64,000 nucleotides of DNA, from contig RQOL01000531.1 in the NCBI GenBank assembly GCA_013076295.1, positions 3,286,001 through 3,350,000 on the forward strand, written 5' to 3'. Each line of letters begins with the position of its first letter. Position 1 is the first letter of the stretch. The notes under the pieces were generated by a model, which was not told the DNA's origin, did not search any database, and saw only the letters and a program-made list of their open reading frames with translations. The position numbers and the translations under genes were made by a program. The DNA is from Sanderia malayensis. Lineage: Eukaryota; Cnidaria; Scyphozoa; Semaeostomeae; Pelagiidae. This document shows positions 15,001 to 27,800 of this stretch, one piece after another.

Positions 15001-18000
15001 AATATGAATAAATTCGATTAGTTTTCCCTCGATTTGAATTATCTCGAAAAATACCCACCAAAACACAAATTGAAGATATCATTTTTATCCGCTTAATATT
15101 TTAACAAATGAATATTTTTTCATATGCATCTGTCAAACATCTGTTCGCCTCCGCCTGGCGTTTCTTGTTACCGAAAATTAAATTTCTCCTCTGTTTATCT
15201 TCGTAAAGACACACAGAACACTTACCCGATAATTTTATACCCTTTACTTTATTGAGAGTGGCAGAAAGGTTGATGTTACAGAACGACTTTTGCTTCGTAT
15301 TAGCAGACATATTTCTTTTGTTACTTCAATTTATCCAAACTCCGCGAATCAAGAAATTTTCACGCGTGACAACGACTTAGGCCAATGTTATTCAGGCTGT
15401 ATTTACACAAATATCGATGAATAGTGTAGCGAATAACAAGTTCAATGAACTCCGTTGTTAAACAGTAGCACAAGACAAAACCGTAAACTTTCTGAAGTCA
15501 GCTGATACATGCAACAAGACATTTGAAGCATTCGGCGATAAATAACATTGGCGCAATAAGACTGGCTTCGTTGGTCAACCCTGTCTATCATCAGCTTCTA
15601 TTTTGATATCATTAATTCCTGCTGCGCTTTTTGCAAAAAAGCATTTCCTTCCTTTATCAAGTCGCAGTCCTTGTCATGCCAAATCACGTATATACTTGTA
15701 CTTGAACTTGAGAATAAATCTTATTCTGGTCCATTTTTCGTGATGAATAACAATGGCATATTAATTCTCCTCGCTCGGGGACGGGATCCCGCAGGTCAAT
15801 TTGATCCCAAGTCAAAGGTGGGAGGGACGACATCTCATTATCAAGAAGTATATTTATCTCGTTAATTAAAGGGCTCGACAAAACACGCCACAGAAAATCT
15901 TTCTAAGCTGCAGACACATAATAAATCTAGCGTAATTAGGGCTTTTGGTAACAGAAGTCATGTTGAATTTGTTATTCCAACATACCATCTGCCGACAACT
16001 TGAAGTCTGCGCAAATGCACGTAAAAGTGTAGTGATCTGGGGTGAAGACCAACAACTTTTTTGACCAATCTCAAAGCAACATATTGTATAGATTTGCTGT
16101 AATTATTTCAGGAAACAGTCGATGGGTAAATATAATGGTTGAAAATGGCAATTAAACCGTATTATAAACAGTTTGCCTAACTTAACTGCAGATGTTTAAA
16201 ATGCAGAGACATTTTGTAAAAGGGTAGTTAAGGGAAAGAACAAAGCAAAATAGGTGGTCCAGTATAGCACACATATTTATCTAAACTGTCTGTTAATAAT
16301 TATGCTGACTACTACTATTAATTTTACTGGGTCATCGTAGAATCTTTCACTCTCCAGCGACAGTTTTGTGATAAATATGCCAGCCTTCTGTTCTAATTCT
16401 CTATAGATCCAAGTTAGTCAGTCTGCCCTTACACAAAACACCCAGTTAAGCATTTATATTATCAAACAAATAAAACGTTGTGGCCTCTATTCATCAAAAC
16501 ATGCCAGCAGACATGCACCAGAGCGAAGAAGCAAAGATTAATGGTAAATGGCAGCTGTTAAAGTACTCAACTTAACGCAAAATTCTTTCCACAACCTCCA
16601 ATCCAATACATAGCTTTGAGAAAAGCTGTAATCTTATAAATTATAAATACTATGGCTACGGCTAAATGAATTCTGCCAACAATCTACCTGTCATAAAGTT
16701 AATTCAAGACCAACACCTAAAAAGTGTTTTATTTTTTTATGGAAACACGCAATTCTATTCTTTGTTATTCACTTTGTAATTCGCCAGTTAAACATTTAAA
16801 TAACAACAGTTAAATACTAGCATTTTGACAGTAAAAATGAGCTTTGTGTGTTCACTGGGACATATACTTCTTAATTTTTGTCATTGCTTTATTGTGTCTC
16901 ACATATATAACATCTGCTAAACCAATATAAAGTCATTATTATATCAGCTTAACTGGCCTAAGCAATATTTTAGTTCAACAAGCAGAAAACCGCACGTTTT
17001 TACATCAACCTCTTTTGCTCTTCAATTTTGTAAATCTTTCCGTTGTCAAAAAATGACAGCGAAATTCATTTATTTTCGTCATGTGTGCAGTTTCGCATAA
17101 ACACTAAAACCAAATAATATAAAACAGATGGATCCGATGGATAATAACATAACACATGGGTCCGATTGACCAAACGAAACATGTCACCCTTTACCACCAG
17201 CCGGTGACGTCTAAAAAAACTGTCGCAAGTTTAACAACTGAAAACATTGGCCACATCTCAAAATAAAACTCTTTGGTCAATGCCTTATGACGTCATAACA
17301 TCACTTTTACCGAAGATTTGTAAAGAAGGTCCGAAAATAGCGAGTGGCCGTCATATTTTGTTTGAGGCATTAATCACCACAGTGTATATAAGAGAAACGG
17401 GAAAGTTGCATGGAATGTCAGCAGATCAAACAATGAAGAAGAGTTCATTTTTCTTTTTGGGACATAAAAACATGGTCAAAACGTTATATCAAGTCGGGGT
17501 TAGTTTTATCTACAAAGAAAATAGCAAATAGCGGATGAATTGACGTAAAGAGCTTCTGGAAGTAACGAAAAGATAATTTAAGATACGTCTTTATATCCAT
17601 AGCAAAATCGTCCTAGCATTGCATGCTTTGTAGCATCTAATTCCAATTTGACTGTGTGAAACTATAAAGTCTATTAACTAACTAACTAACTAAAGCAAGC
17701 CTACAGAAACGGTGTTTAAAATATAAGAAAGTATTTCATGAATATTAAAGATCAAGAATTCATAGGAACATGTAGGGATAGAGTCTTTACGATTGTCAAT
17801 TTGATGACAGTTTTAAGAGTGTCGATTTGTATGAAGGTGAACGAAATACCTCTACCGATCCTTGGACTAGCAACTGGACTAGCTCTGTATTCAGATTGAG
17901 GTCTTCTTCTTCTTGGGATCATGAAGACAACGAGCTCACAACAAACCGCGCCTTATCACGTTACATACGATCTTCAATGCGTAGAATCTAGAATCTTCTT

Positions 18001-20496
18001 CGTTAAATTTAAGAAATACAGCACAAACATATCGCTGAGACGAAACAAGCGAACATATTTTTACGACAGCGCCCGAAGGACTATCGGCAAAATTCTAATC
18101 GGGCTTGTTCGAGACCTGAAACAATGGGATTTGAAGACCAGATGGCCCGTTGAAGATGTAATTTTGGTTTCGACATCTCATTTCAATTGAAGGAGATATC
18201 TCCAGTGGTGATTTCTATGGGGATTTGAATAATGAGTTTTCATCTGCGCTGCGCCCAGCCCACAGATTCTCCCCGTTCATTGGTGGAAATTTGCTGCGAA
18301 GGCAAGATCGATAGGCCTAGTCATAATCACAAAAACGTAACCATATATTTCACAGCTCTTAATAACCTAGCTCGTAAACACAAAAGAGTGTTCTGGAAGT
18401 TGCGAAAACAGGTGAAATTGTTTTGAAAAACCTGAGCAAAGCAAAAAAATGCAACAGGCACACCTTACTTGACTGAATAGAAATATCATCAAACAAGTTT
18501 GTTTTCAAAATTTGGTACAGTTTACTTTAAGGTTCGAAAGAGTAAGCAAGTTTTATTTACACCACAATAATTGAGAAACATTCTTAGATCAATAAAAGGG
18601 AAAACCTAAGAAGATTGCTTAAATTGAAACTGCTTAGCGGTAACTTAAAAGCATGATAACAATAAAAGAAAAAACACTAACAGTAACAATAAAAATAAAA
18701 TCTAAGGGAGATGATTTATGCAGAAAGTTGATAATTTATGCAAAGAAATAAGTTCAAACACCCTCTCCTTCTCTCGCCTGTGCTAACCCTTAACTCCACG
18801 AAACAGAATAACGGAATTGGAACAATATTTTTGAGCTTATCATTGGAAATCTTAAATCATGGTCGTTATCCCACATAGTTCTTTCTGCTTATTTTGAAAA
18901 AGATAATAACGCATAATGTTCTAGCCTTTTAATGGCAATTATAATAATACAACTGGCTGAAAGTAGGCACATAATAATTAAACTAAAAGCAGCAACTGAG
19001 TGGTCAACTGTAGACATGTTTATAGCTACGTCATTATATCTAAATGCTCGTGAAACATCTGCTCCTTGTTAGTGGTTGGTTGATAAAATAAAGTTCATGT
19101 TGAAGTTATGGGAGATCACGTTTACTTACCGCGCATGGTCGAAACAGCTCAAGATACCATCATGTCTCAAGTTTTTAATACTCAAAGCAATTATATTTGC
19201 TAAATCTGAAACGAACTTCTCGAAACTAAAGCTAACAGAAAATCAGAATTCCATAAAATATTCGAAATCTTAAGAACCAACTGTTTTTCTTTCAATCGAA
19301 CATCGAAATTTTTCGTCACAATTTCGAGTAAAGAACCTTCATCCCATGTATTCATTTTCTATTCATCAACATCAATAAATACTAATATAGCAGGTACAAA
19401 TTGTTTTAACAATAGACCGTGTCAATTCTATCAATTTATACCATGATTTAATAATTTCTCCAACCCGACAATTCGTGTCTTCATGAGAAACTTGGCATGC
19501 AAAAAACCCAAAGCTTAGCAAATTTCGTTTGTTCTCTGTGAAAAAAAAGTTTTTGGCATTGTTTGAAGTTGAATTTAAAAAATTTCCTTATGAGAACCAA
19601 CGCTAGGTAGTTATCATCGGGAACTAACTATTTTTAACCAAAAATAAATTACGTAAATAAATAGAAATAAATAAATAAAATTCACCCTCCATTTCAAAAC
19701 TCGTTGAAATAAGGTTTTAACTCCTTGCTATGAACGATAACGTTGCAGCTGGCTACTTTTGCACGTAACGATCGTGCAAACTAGCAAAAGCAATCTAATA
19801 TCTTATTAGACAAAAGTTAAAGTGCGATAAAACATAATTATTATAAGTAATTAGGATTGAGATAAAAGCAGATTACAATAAGCTTCTTTGATCAAATTAT
19901 CTGAAGATAATTGATCTAATTTCTGATGGAGCACATTATGTAATTCATTATGTAGTCCAAGTTTTAAAATGTCTGCTATATGGATAAAGAATAACTGACT
20001 CAATGAGGAATGGTTCTAAATTTTGCCAGAATGCGAAGGCAAAGAACTTCGTATTAATCCGTGTGTTTGAAATATGCGACAGAAATGGGACATACCAAAG
20101 ACATGGGACATACCAAAGATATGGGGACATGTCCCAATTGATTTTATATGTTCACTTTGCAGTGTGCATTGAACGCTATATTCTAGAGTACAAAAACGTG
20201 TTTTTAACAAAAAGAAGAAAAATTAAACGCAGACATGACATGAAATAATTAATCATGTCTAACTGACTGCTGGTGCAACAATACTCCTCGGTTTTGCATT
20301 GTTTTTAACAAAGCGGAGGAAAGTAAAAGAACTCCTTTATAAATCCATGTGTTTTGCTTTGTACCGTGATCAGGTGCAGATGAATTTGAGAAAGCTTTAG
20401 AAATAATAAAAAGCAAAAATTATTTCAAATACCTGACGACGGTGATAACAACTCATTGTTATTGTCTTCGACTTCTTCGGACTGACCTGACGCCAT
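1..20496 (-). CDS. Giant N-terminal-motor kinesin with long coiled coil, C-terminus off the left edge
   Basis: Microtubule motor; motor read from spliced exons. Approximate exons (minus order): 20496-20433 or 15310-15226, 14465-14210, 14118-13781, 11920-11814, 11597-11520, 11425-11338, 11178-11081, 10887-10788, 10628-10505, 10368-10313, 10189-10062, 9624-9512, 9377-9279, 9121-9007, 8554-8450, 7742-7691, 6984-6869, 6471-6262, 6154-5827, 5739-5677, 5583-633, 470-<1. All junctions keep frame, giving more than 2,680 residues. A Ser/Arg-rich, probably disordered N-terminal part (about residues 1-220) precedes the motor: FVRVRPRN, P-loop GQTGTGKT, switch I NRASSRSH, switch II DLAGSE, LNSS-like [10 protein letters not shown], then FGSRAMKV. 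An acidic insertion of about 90 residues lies between switch I and switch II. The 4.95-kb exon encodes about 1,650 residues of heptad coiled coil with a polyQ tract. The motor end (RAMK..., DYKKL) recalls armadillo-repeat kinesins from memory; I see no ARM repeats. CENP-E has a similar overall shape but a different N-terminus. Family assignment is uncertain. Confidence 0.85.
569..632 (-). other. Possible retained-intron C-terminus of the kinesin (hydrophobic tail)
   Basis: The big coiled-coil exon can end at a donor at 632-631 and splice to an acceptor at about 471, where an open exon of at least 157 codons runs to the window edge. If the 162-base intron is retained, translation continues for about 21 codons and stops at 569. 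The added tail contains [18 protein letters not shown], about 16 hydrophobic residues at the extreme C-terminus, like a tail anchor. Splicing is the favoured reading because the downstream frame stays open for 470 bases. Confidence 0.35.
2275..2318 (-). repeat. CAG/CAA repeat encoding polyglutamine in the kinesin coiled coil
   Basis: A mixed CAA/CAG run in the coding strand encodes about eleven glutamines followed by HQH, inside the large coiled-coil exon. It interrupts the charged heptads and probably forms a flexible or length-polymorphic hinge. Confidence 0.85.
8614..8744. mobile_element. MULE-like foldback MITE, copy 1
   Basis: A 113-bp element (8623-8735) in a kinesin intron. Its arms are nearly perfect inverted repeats of about 34 bp, beginning TAAACTSACTACATTGCG and continuing with a GTCCCTGTGCCTC core. 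The 9-bp flanks (8614-8622 and 8736-8744) share 7 of 9 bases (TTAGACT core), consistent with an aged 9-bp target duplication. A second copy lies at 51668-51764. No transposase is encoded, so it must be non-autonomous. Confidence 0.75.
10904..11026. repeat. 11-bp minisatellite (CGATTACAATT)n in a kinesin intron
   Basis: About eleven imperfect copies of an ATTACAATTCG-type unit lie just upstream (minus orientation) of the exon at 10887. Some copies lose one or two bases (CGATTACATT). No coding or structural role is evident; it is probably polymorphic. Confidence 0.9.
12071..12116. repeat. Perfect 18-bp inverted repeat with 10-nt loop
   Basis: AAATTGAGGCAATGTATA (12071-12088) is repeated exactly as its reverse complement at 12099-12116, separated by ATTGAACATC. 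It sits in the 1.86-kb kinesin intron between exons 14118-13781 and 11920-11814. The stem does not extend beyond 18 bp, which is short for a typical microRNA precursor. It may be a minimal foldback remnant. Confidence 0.85.
15226..15310 (-). other. Candidate proximal first exon (1b) of the kinesin gene
   Basis: ATG followed by 28 codons ([20 protein letters not shown]..., basic) and a good donor (g|gtaagt). One base is left over, so it splices in frame to the exon at 14465. Exons 1a and 1b encode leaders of opposite charge and have the same phase, as expected for alternative promoters. Transcript data are needed to tell which is used. Confidence 0.55.
15311..20432 (-). other. Long intron between alternative kinesin first exons; no supported gene
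   Basis: About 5.1 kb of AT-rich sequence. Open frames of up to about 95 codons occur on both strands but lack splice continuity, recognisable motifs or plausible starts. Short low-complexity stretches include ACTA tetramers near 17675, AAAT-rich DNA near 19650, and a tandem GGGACATACCAAAGA unit near 20087-20130. I see no RNA gene. Confidence 0.5.
20433..20496 (-). other. Candidate distal first exon (1a) of the kinesin gene
   Basis: A minus-strand ATG opens 21 codons ([18 protein letters not shown]...) and ends with one base left over before a GT donor. That phase matches the exon at 14465 exactly. Joined, it gives an acidic 21-residue leader ahead of GAKLLNNS. It lies about 5.1 kb upstream of the alternative first exon at 15310. 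No other minus-strand gene is visible in between for it to belong to. Confidence 0.5.
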
Positions 20497-21864
20497 TATT
20501 TACTTCGTTCAAAAAATTTGCGAGAAAGAGGCATATTGAAGATGCCGGATGCTATGCACTCCAAAAAAGATACTACTTGTCGTGAAGTTGCCTCTCAGAA
20601 TAGTGTTTCAAGGTTTACACGAAGAATGTGCTATCTTTGACGTACTGGTGCAGTTTTTACTACAAATTTGTCTCTGGACTAATTTTCCAAATTATATAAA
20701 CGCAGCAGGTAAAAATTAAAATTAATGGCACACGTTGAATATGCTTGAAAGGTTTCGTTCTGTATAAATGAATCAACGTTTGAATGGAGATATATGTTCG
20801 GTGTGTTAATATTTAATAAGGTCATTTATTTAGCATGTTTGCATTGAGAGTTAGTATACAAGAGAGTATTGAGAATTGGTTGGTCAGAGAAGCTGACATT
20901 TTTACAATCAAATCCGACGTTCGCAAGAGCATGAAACAGGCATTGATATTGCGAGTGAATCGAAGTTGAATACGCTTACCTGTTGTTACTACTAGTTCCC
21001 TCAGAATAGAACAGTGCGAGCATAATCCGAAAAACAGCATGACAGAAGTTCATTAAGATGACATCCAGAGTAAAATATCACATCCATAGCTGTAATGAAT
21101 ACGCTATACCAAGCCAAGCGGTCTATCCTCTCATAATACAACACGAAACGAAGCTGCAGACCACAGCCCCCTAAAAATCATTCTTATAATCTATTTGCAT
21201 AACTGTAGAATATAACTGAATTTTTCCATGCACTCTATAACCCCACAGGGATGCCTGCAATAGAATATGGACTCATGGACTCATATATTATATTGTAACA
21301 ATGTCATTCCAAAATAGGCAGTGTATTAGCATCAGCGCTAACTCATTTGGGAATATATAATGAACAATTGCACAAAAACCAAAAATATTTACGATAAACA
21401 ACCGGAGCTTTTGAAAACGACCCTCTGATGTTTACAGGAATCTTTTATAATCCGCACGTCATAGCACACGGGCTTTAATCAACTCAGGTAAACAATGTAA
21501 CATGCATTGCGAATGACGCAGAAAGTCCAAAAATTGTTAGGTGGTTTTAATTTTGCGGCACCAATTACAACTGGTATAGATTCAGAGATTTCATCAAAAC
21601 AAAACATTGCATTCATTATTTAGTAAGACGTGAAGAAGTGTAAATGTTTTCAGGTTTTGCTATTGAGTGTTGTAAATCGAGTTGCACTCCTTCTTGGCTT
21701 TATAAATGGTTGATAAACAATAGAAAGCAAACCAGTTCCAGGAGGAAATTGCTGAATACATTTACTATAAGTTATATACTGTAGCATAATCCTACGTGTT
21801 TGGCAATAAAAAAGTAAAACAGTAGGGCCTATTTACAAAGATCTAAATATAATGAATTTAATAG
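20497..21864. other. Intergenic: SLF2 3' side to kinesin 5' side
   Basis: About 1.37 kb between the stop of the SLF2-like gene and the distal kinesin start. It should hold the SLF2 3' UTR and the distal kinesin promoter. Both genes are on the minus strand. No other gene, repeat array or RNA gene is recognised. Confidence 0.5.
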
Positions 21865-24800
21865 TTAGTCCATACCAGGCAAGCCCAAATCAAGCAATGG
21901 GTCTTCATTCAATCTTATCAACCCGTCATCTTCCGAGTCTGCAAGCGAGGCTGGAGAAGAAGCGAGGCTACTGCTATCACTGGAAGCTTCTTTTAAAGCC
22001 TCGTTTGCATTTTCAGTCTCATCTTGTAGTTCAGCCTTTGCTGGTTCGTCTTGAAGAGTCTCGAAATGAAGTTGATCGAAGGATGACTTCGAGTCGGTAA
22101 AAAATCTATCCAAACTGGACTGAAATTATAAAAGAGAAATGGTCAATTAAATTACGCGAAAGAAAGGCAAAGCAAATCTCCAAAAAGGCCCTGGCTTGCA
22201 GTATAAGGCATTAGAAAACTACTTTTTATGGTGTATGTGTGTGAGAAATTTACTTATCGCGGAAAGTAAGATATCCTTCGGCCTCTAACCTGTGTTTTGA
22301 GTCCTCTTGAAACATACGTCAGCCTGCTTATGACTCTTACAATTAGATCTTTTACCTGAAAACAAACAGGAGCAACATGACAAAATACAACAATCAGAAC
22401 AGTATGAATACAGGACTTCACTTGACCAATATTCGCTTCCTGGTCGATATCATAAACAGGAAAACTTGAAGGTTATGCTTTGGCAGGTTGAACATTCAAG
22501 GAAACCGAGCTCTGGAACTACAAATGGTCTCATAGCAGAAACGACACAGGATAATACAACAAGAGATGATATCAGATAATACAATTAAGAATGATAGAAT
22601 AATATAGCCTAGAGTGACTAAAGGTAGCGGAGAAAAATGAGAATTTGAAAAAAAAACAACTGACCTTTGTTCGGTTCATAAATCGACCACCTGGGTCTTT
22701 TATTTCTCCATTTAAACGCCTCAGGGCGGCAATAAATTCTTCAAGATTCTTCTACAAGAAATACGAATGAGTTGAATAACATCTTGTGGAAACAGTCTGT
22801 GTAGAGCTTGCATTGTTGGTCTACTGTTTGGAAGAGGCAATTGACCAATAAAGGGGGAGGGAGAGGAGTGTACTGAAGGACTGGTCGGTAGAATGAACCA
22901 GCTTACCTTATCACTCGCAACAATAGCATGATCTGGTAAGCAATGACTGGTTAAAGAAATTACGGAGAACAAATGGTGATAATCGGTATCTTGATTAATA
23001 TGGATGCTATTCATGGCCTGTAAGACCTTTGCAACCTAACAAGAAAATAACAATTAACACGACAGTTGAAATAAAAAATGATCATCATATATTAATAATG
23101 AGCCATAATGAATTCAGAATGGCGATTAAAATGAATCGATATGGAATATCCTTGGCGTTGCGTCTACAAGTTCCACAGCCAAATCAATAATAGTATTGTC
23201 TGTGAATCTCAGCCAATTGATATCAATTACTATTAATCTGTACCACAACACTCCAGGAATATCCATGCGCAAATAATTTATATTTACGAGAGCTCAGTTG
23301 CAGATCAGTCGCAGAATAGGTTTCAGTGGAAAAAGATTCTCTTTTTTTTGAATGGTTCGCACTTACCTTTGCCACTTAACTGCCTCAATACTTTTAGAAT
23401 ATATATAACTGTATATAATAATACAAGTAAAAAAAAGAAATACATACTTGTGATAATTTGGACGATGAATCAACGCCTGAGCATTCAATCGAAATAAACT
23501 TGAGAGCGAGAAATCTTTTCAGTTCACGCCCACGGGCGGTTATTGGTATCGCCTCAACCATTTGAAGTCTATTGCTGTGGTTATTGTTCAGGCCGACGGC
23601 GATATTACAAATGGCGTCAACCTAAAAGAAAAAATAAAAAAATCTCAAAATGAAATCCAACAATTGCCGGATCACAAACCCAAGAGCCTTGTGAGCCGTG
23701 TTCAATACATATGCTATTGATTTTGGGACGACTCGATATGGAGAACAATTTCAAAAATCCTCAAAATTCAATCCAAAATACATATGAACTTGATTCAATT
23801 GATGTTGCTGAACATTCTGAGACAATTTCCAGCTTCATTGGATCATTGGACCAAAAGATAATCAACTTTCCACATCATTTATGTATGAAATATGGCGATT
23901 AACCAAGAGAAAACAAAGACATTGTGTTTCATTTTGAGCCCTACGTCCCAAAATGAAAAAAATGCAACCAAATTTATACGATTTTGGTTGATTTGATGAA
24001 ATTATCTGCTTATTTAAGAAAATTACTTAAATTATGATCAAAAAATTTGAATTAATCTTACCGCATCTTTCCACTCCTCGTCTTTATAACAATCAATTGC
24101 ACAACCAATCAGAACTTGGATATCCCATGATGCAACAATGATTTCCAATGAAATGCAAAGCTTGAGGGCAACAGCAACTGTCAATGTGACGTCATCATGC
24201 TTGTACCAATCAGGGAACTGCTTCAGGCAACAGGAATAGCATTTTAAAAGTGTTTGTAATCGAAGAGCGAACATCGTATCGCAATTGACTTCGTCATCTT
24301 TCCTTTCTCGAGTTGCGTGGCTTTCCATTTCACTTTCGATGGGTTTAATCAAATCAGGAAAGTCTTCTTTGACGTTTGACTGTCCAAATAATGTCTGAAT
24401 AGAGGCACCCATTTGAATTAAATGATTTAGGAACATTGAAGTGCTGAATTGCCATATTGGTTGTCTGTTTGCCTGGAGAAGTCGAGTGTGACATAATTAA
24501 GAATCAAACCTGACGCATACTAACGAAAACATCAAAACAAACTAACATTTCCTATCTATTTAAAATTAAAAAAAATTTCAATTTTCGAAATAGACTGAAA
24601 AATGACTCACAAGGAGTTGAATTATACTAAATAGGTCCTACTGATCACGTTGAGACAATTCCCAGCTCTCTAGGAGTAATGGTTCAAAGACCCAGATTGT
24701 CCGCGGATAGCTAAATAAACTTTCTACCATAGCTACATGAAATGGGTACTGAAAAATTGAAATTTTAAAATAGACTGAAAAATGACTCACAAGGAGTCGA

Positions 24801-27800
24801 ATTATACTAAATAGGTCCTACTGATCACGTTGAGACAATTCCCAGCTCTCTAAGAGCAATGGTTCAAATTTTAGTGCACCCAGATTTCCCGCGGATAGCT
24901 ATTTAAACTTTCTATCATACATGAAGTGGGTACTGATAAATTCAAATTTTAAAATAGACTGAAAAATGACTCACAAGGAGTCGAATTATACTAAATAGGT
25001 CCTACTGATCACGTTGAGACAATTCCCAGCTCTCTAGGAGTAATGGTTCAAAGACCCAGATTGTCCGCGGATAGCTAAATAAACTTTCTACCATAGCTAC
25101 ATGAAATGGGTACTGAAAAATTGAAATTTTAAAATAGACTGAAAAATGACTCACAAGGAGTCGAATTATACTAAATAGGTCCTACTGATCACGTTGAGAC
25201 AATTCCCAGCTCTCTAGGAGTAATGGTTCAAAGACCCAGATTGTCCGCGGATAGCTAAATAAACTTTCTACCATAGCTACATGAAATGGGTACTGAAAAA
25301 TTGAAATTTTAAAATAGACTGAAAAATGACTCACAAGGAGTCGAATTATACTAAATAGGTCCTACTGATCACGTTGAGACAATTCCCAGCTCTCTAAGAG
25401 CAATGGTTCAAATTTTAGTGCACCCAGATTTCCCGCGGATAGCTATTTAAACTTTCTATCATACATGAAGTGGGTACTGATAAATTCAAATTTTAAAATA
25501 GACTGAAAAATGACTCACAAGGAGTCGAATTATACTAAATAGGTCCTACTGATCACGTTGAGACAATTCCCAGCTCTCTAGGAGTAATGGTTCAAAGACC
25601 CAGATTGTCCGCGGATAGCTAAATAAACTTTCTACCATAGCTACATGAAATGGGTACTGAAAAATTGAAATTTTAAAATAGACTGAAAAATGACTCACAA
25701 GGAGTCGAATTATACTAAATAGGTCCTACTGATCACGTTGAGACAATTCCCAGCTCTCTAGGAGTAATGGTTCAAAGACCCAGATTGTCCGCGGATAGCT
25801 AAATAAACTTTCTACCATAGCTACATGAAATGGGTACTGAAAAATTGAAATTTTAAAATAGACTGAAAAATGACTCACAAGGAGTCGAATTATACTAAAT
25901 AGGTCCTACTGATCACGTTGAGACAATTCCCAGCTCTCTAAGAGCAATGGTTCAAATTTTAGTGCACCCAGATTTCCCGCGGATAGCTATTTAAACTTTC
26001 TATCATACATGAAGTGGGTACTGATAAATTCAAATTTTAAAATAGACTGAAAAATGACTCACAAGGAGTCGAATTATACTAAATAGGTCCTACTGATCAC
26101 GTTGAGACAATTCCCAGCTCTCTAGGAGTAATGGTTCAAAGACCCAGATTGTCCGCGGATAGCTAAATAAACTTTCTACCATAGCTACATGAAATGGGTA
26201 CTGAAAAATTGAAATTTTAAAATAGACTGAAAAATGACTCACAAGGAGTCGAATTATACTAAATAGGTCCTACTGATCACGTTGAGACAATTCCCAGCTC
26301 TCTAGCAACAATGGTTCAAATTTTAGTTGAGCCAGATCTCCCGCGGATAGCTAAATAAACTTTCTACCACAGATGAAGTAGGTACTAAAAAAATCAAATT
26401 TTGAAATAGACTGAAAAATGACTCACAAGGAGTCGAATTATAGTAAATAGGTCCTACTGATCATGTTGAGACAATTCCCAGCTCTCTAGAAGTAATGGTT
26501 CCAATTTTAGTCAGATTGTTACAACCATTGCCCTGCTTAATTTTTCATTGAATTTGAAAACATAATTACAAGTCATATTTCATTGAGTTATATTTTAATT
26601 TTAAAATTCATGGAAATTTCACTCACGAGGAAATAAAAAAATTTATTATACATACCTTACTTTTTATCGTTATTATCGCCCAAAATGCTTTCAATGCTCC
26701 TTCAAGGATTTGGTAATCAGATGATTGACAGATGCAACTAATTAACCAATCAATGACAGAGTCATTAATATCTTTAAAAGTTACAAGATCAACAAGAAAG
26801 CCAGATGTTAGAGTGCTTTGAATGACTGAATCCATTGGAATTGTACCCCTGTGTTCCTCATTGGGAGAGTCAAGAAGGTCTTTCAGAACATCGGGTATGC
26901 AGAGCTCCACCGATTGCGATTTGTAAATGAAAATTTGTTCACCGGGAAATCCATCAGGAAAGTCGTTCAAAAATCCTTCAGTGGCCTAATACAAAAAATA
27001 GTTGATTAGTAATCATTGAAAAAAATTTTATTAAGAAGCAAGTAGTATAGGATCAACAAATGTTCTTTACTATTAAATTTATTTTAGCTAGAGGATTCAC
27101 ATGAGACAACACAACTCAATTCAAATAACAAAACATAACGTAACAACTTGTAAGCAGAAGACGAAGGTGTGAGATATATAGCAATCGTGTGGACACAAAT
27201 CGCATGCAGCAGTATCATGACCTATTTACTTATATTAGTCAATAAGACCAATATTTTGAAAAGTATTGGGGCAAATCTCTCAACCCTCAATAATTGAATT
27301 AAAATATGATACCTCTTCAAGCTCTTTTTGGTGTTGAGGAAGTAAACCTTCTCCTTGTGAATCTTCTGTTTGAGAAATTTCACCAAAATCTTGTGATTCA
27401 TCGCATGGTTTTTTCTGTATCAAATCTAATATACCACCTGCAATAAACAAAAAGCAAACAATTACAAGTAATGACAAAGCAATAATTAAACAAATAATTA
27501 AATAGAGATTTAGAATCATTGTCTCATCATTGTTGTTTGTGAAGCAATGTTAATTATTTTCAGCCATGAGTCACTTGATTGTATTGCAAATTTGATTTTT
27601 GATGAAGAATTTTTTATTAGAATATGTCAAATTTAATTAGTCAAATTAAAGAATCATTACTAAAAATAATTTCAACCATAAAAACCTATATTTATCTTGT
27701 TCTTTGAACATAGACAAGTTCATGGACAATTGTTGAAATGATAAAGAGATAACTTAAGTTTATCTGTTTATCAGGGCGACAAGCCTAGGCCTTTCGGCCT

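Noticed and set aside
17247..18426. Three plus-strand frames of 64-94 codons in the kinesin first intron
   Set aside because: No recognisable motifs, no splice partners and no similarity I can name; length is within chance for AT-rich DNA.
24570..26515. CRISPR array
   Set aside because: Repeat units are about 180 bp, contiguous and without unique spacers; it is a satellite in an animal intron.
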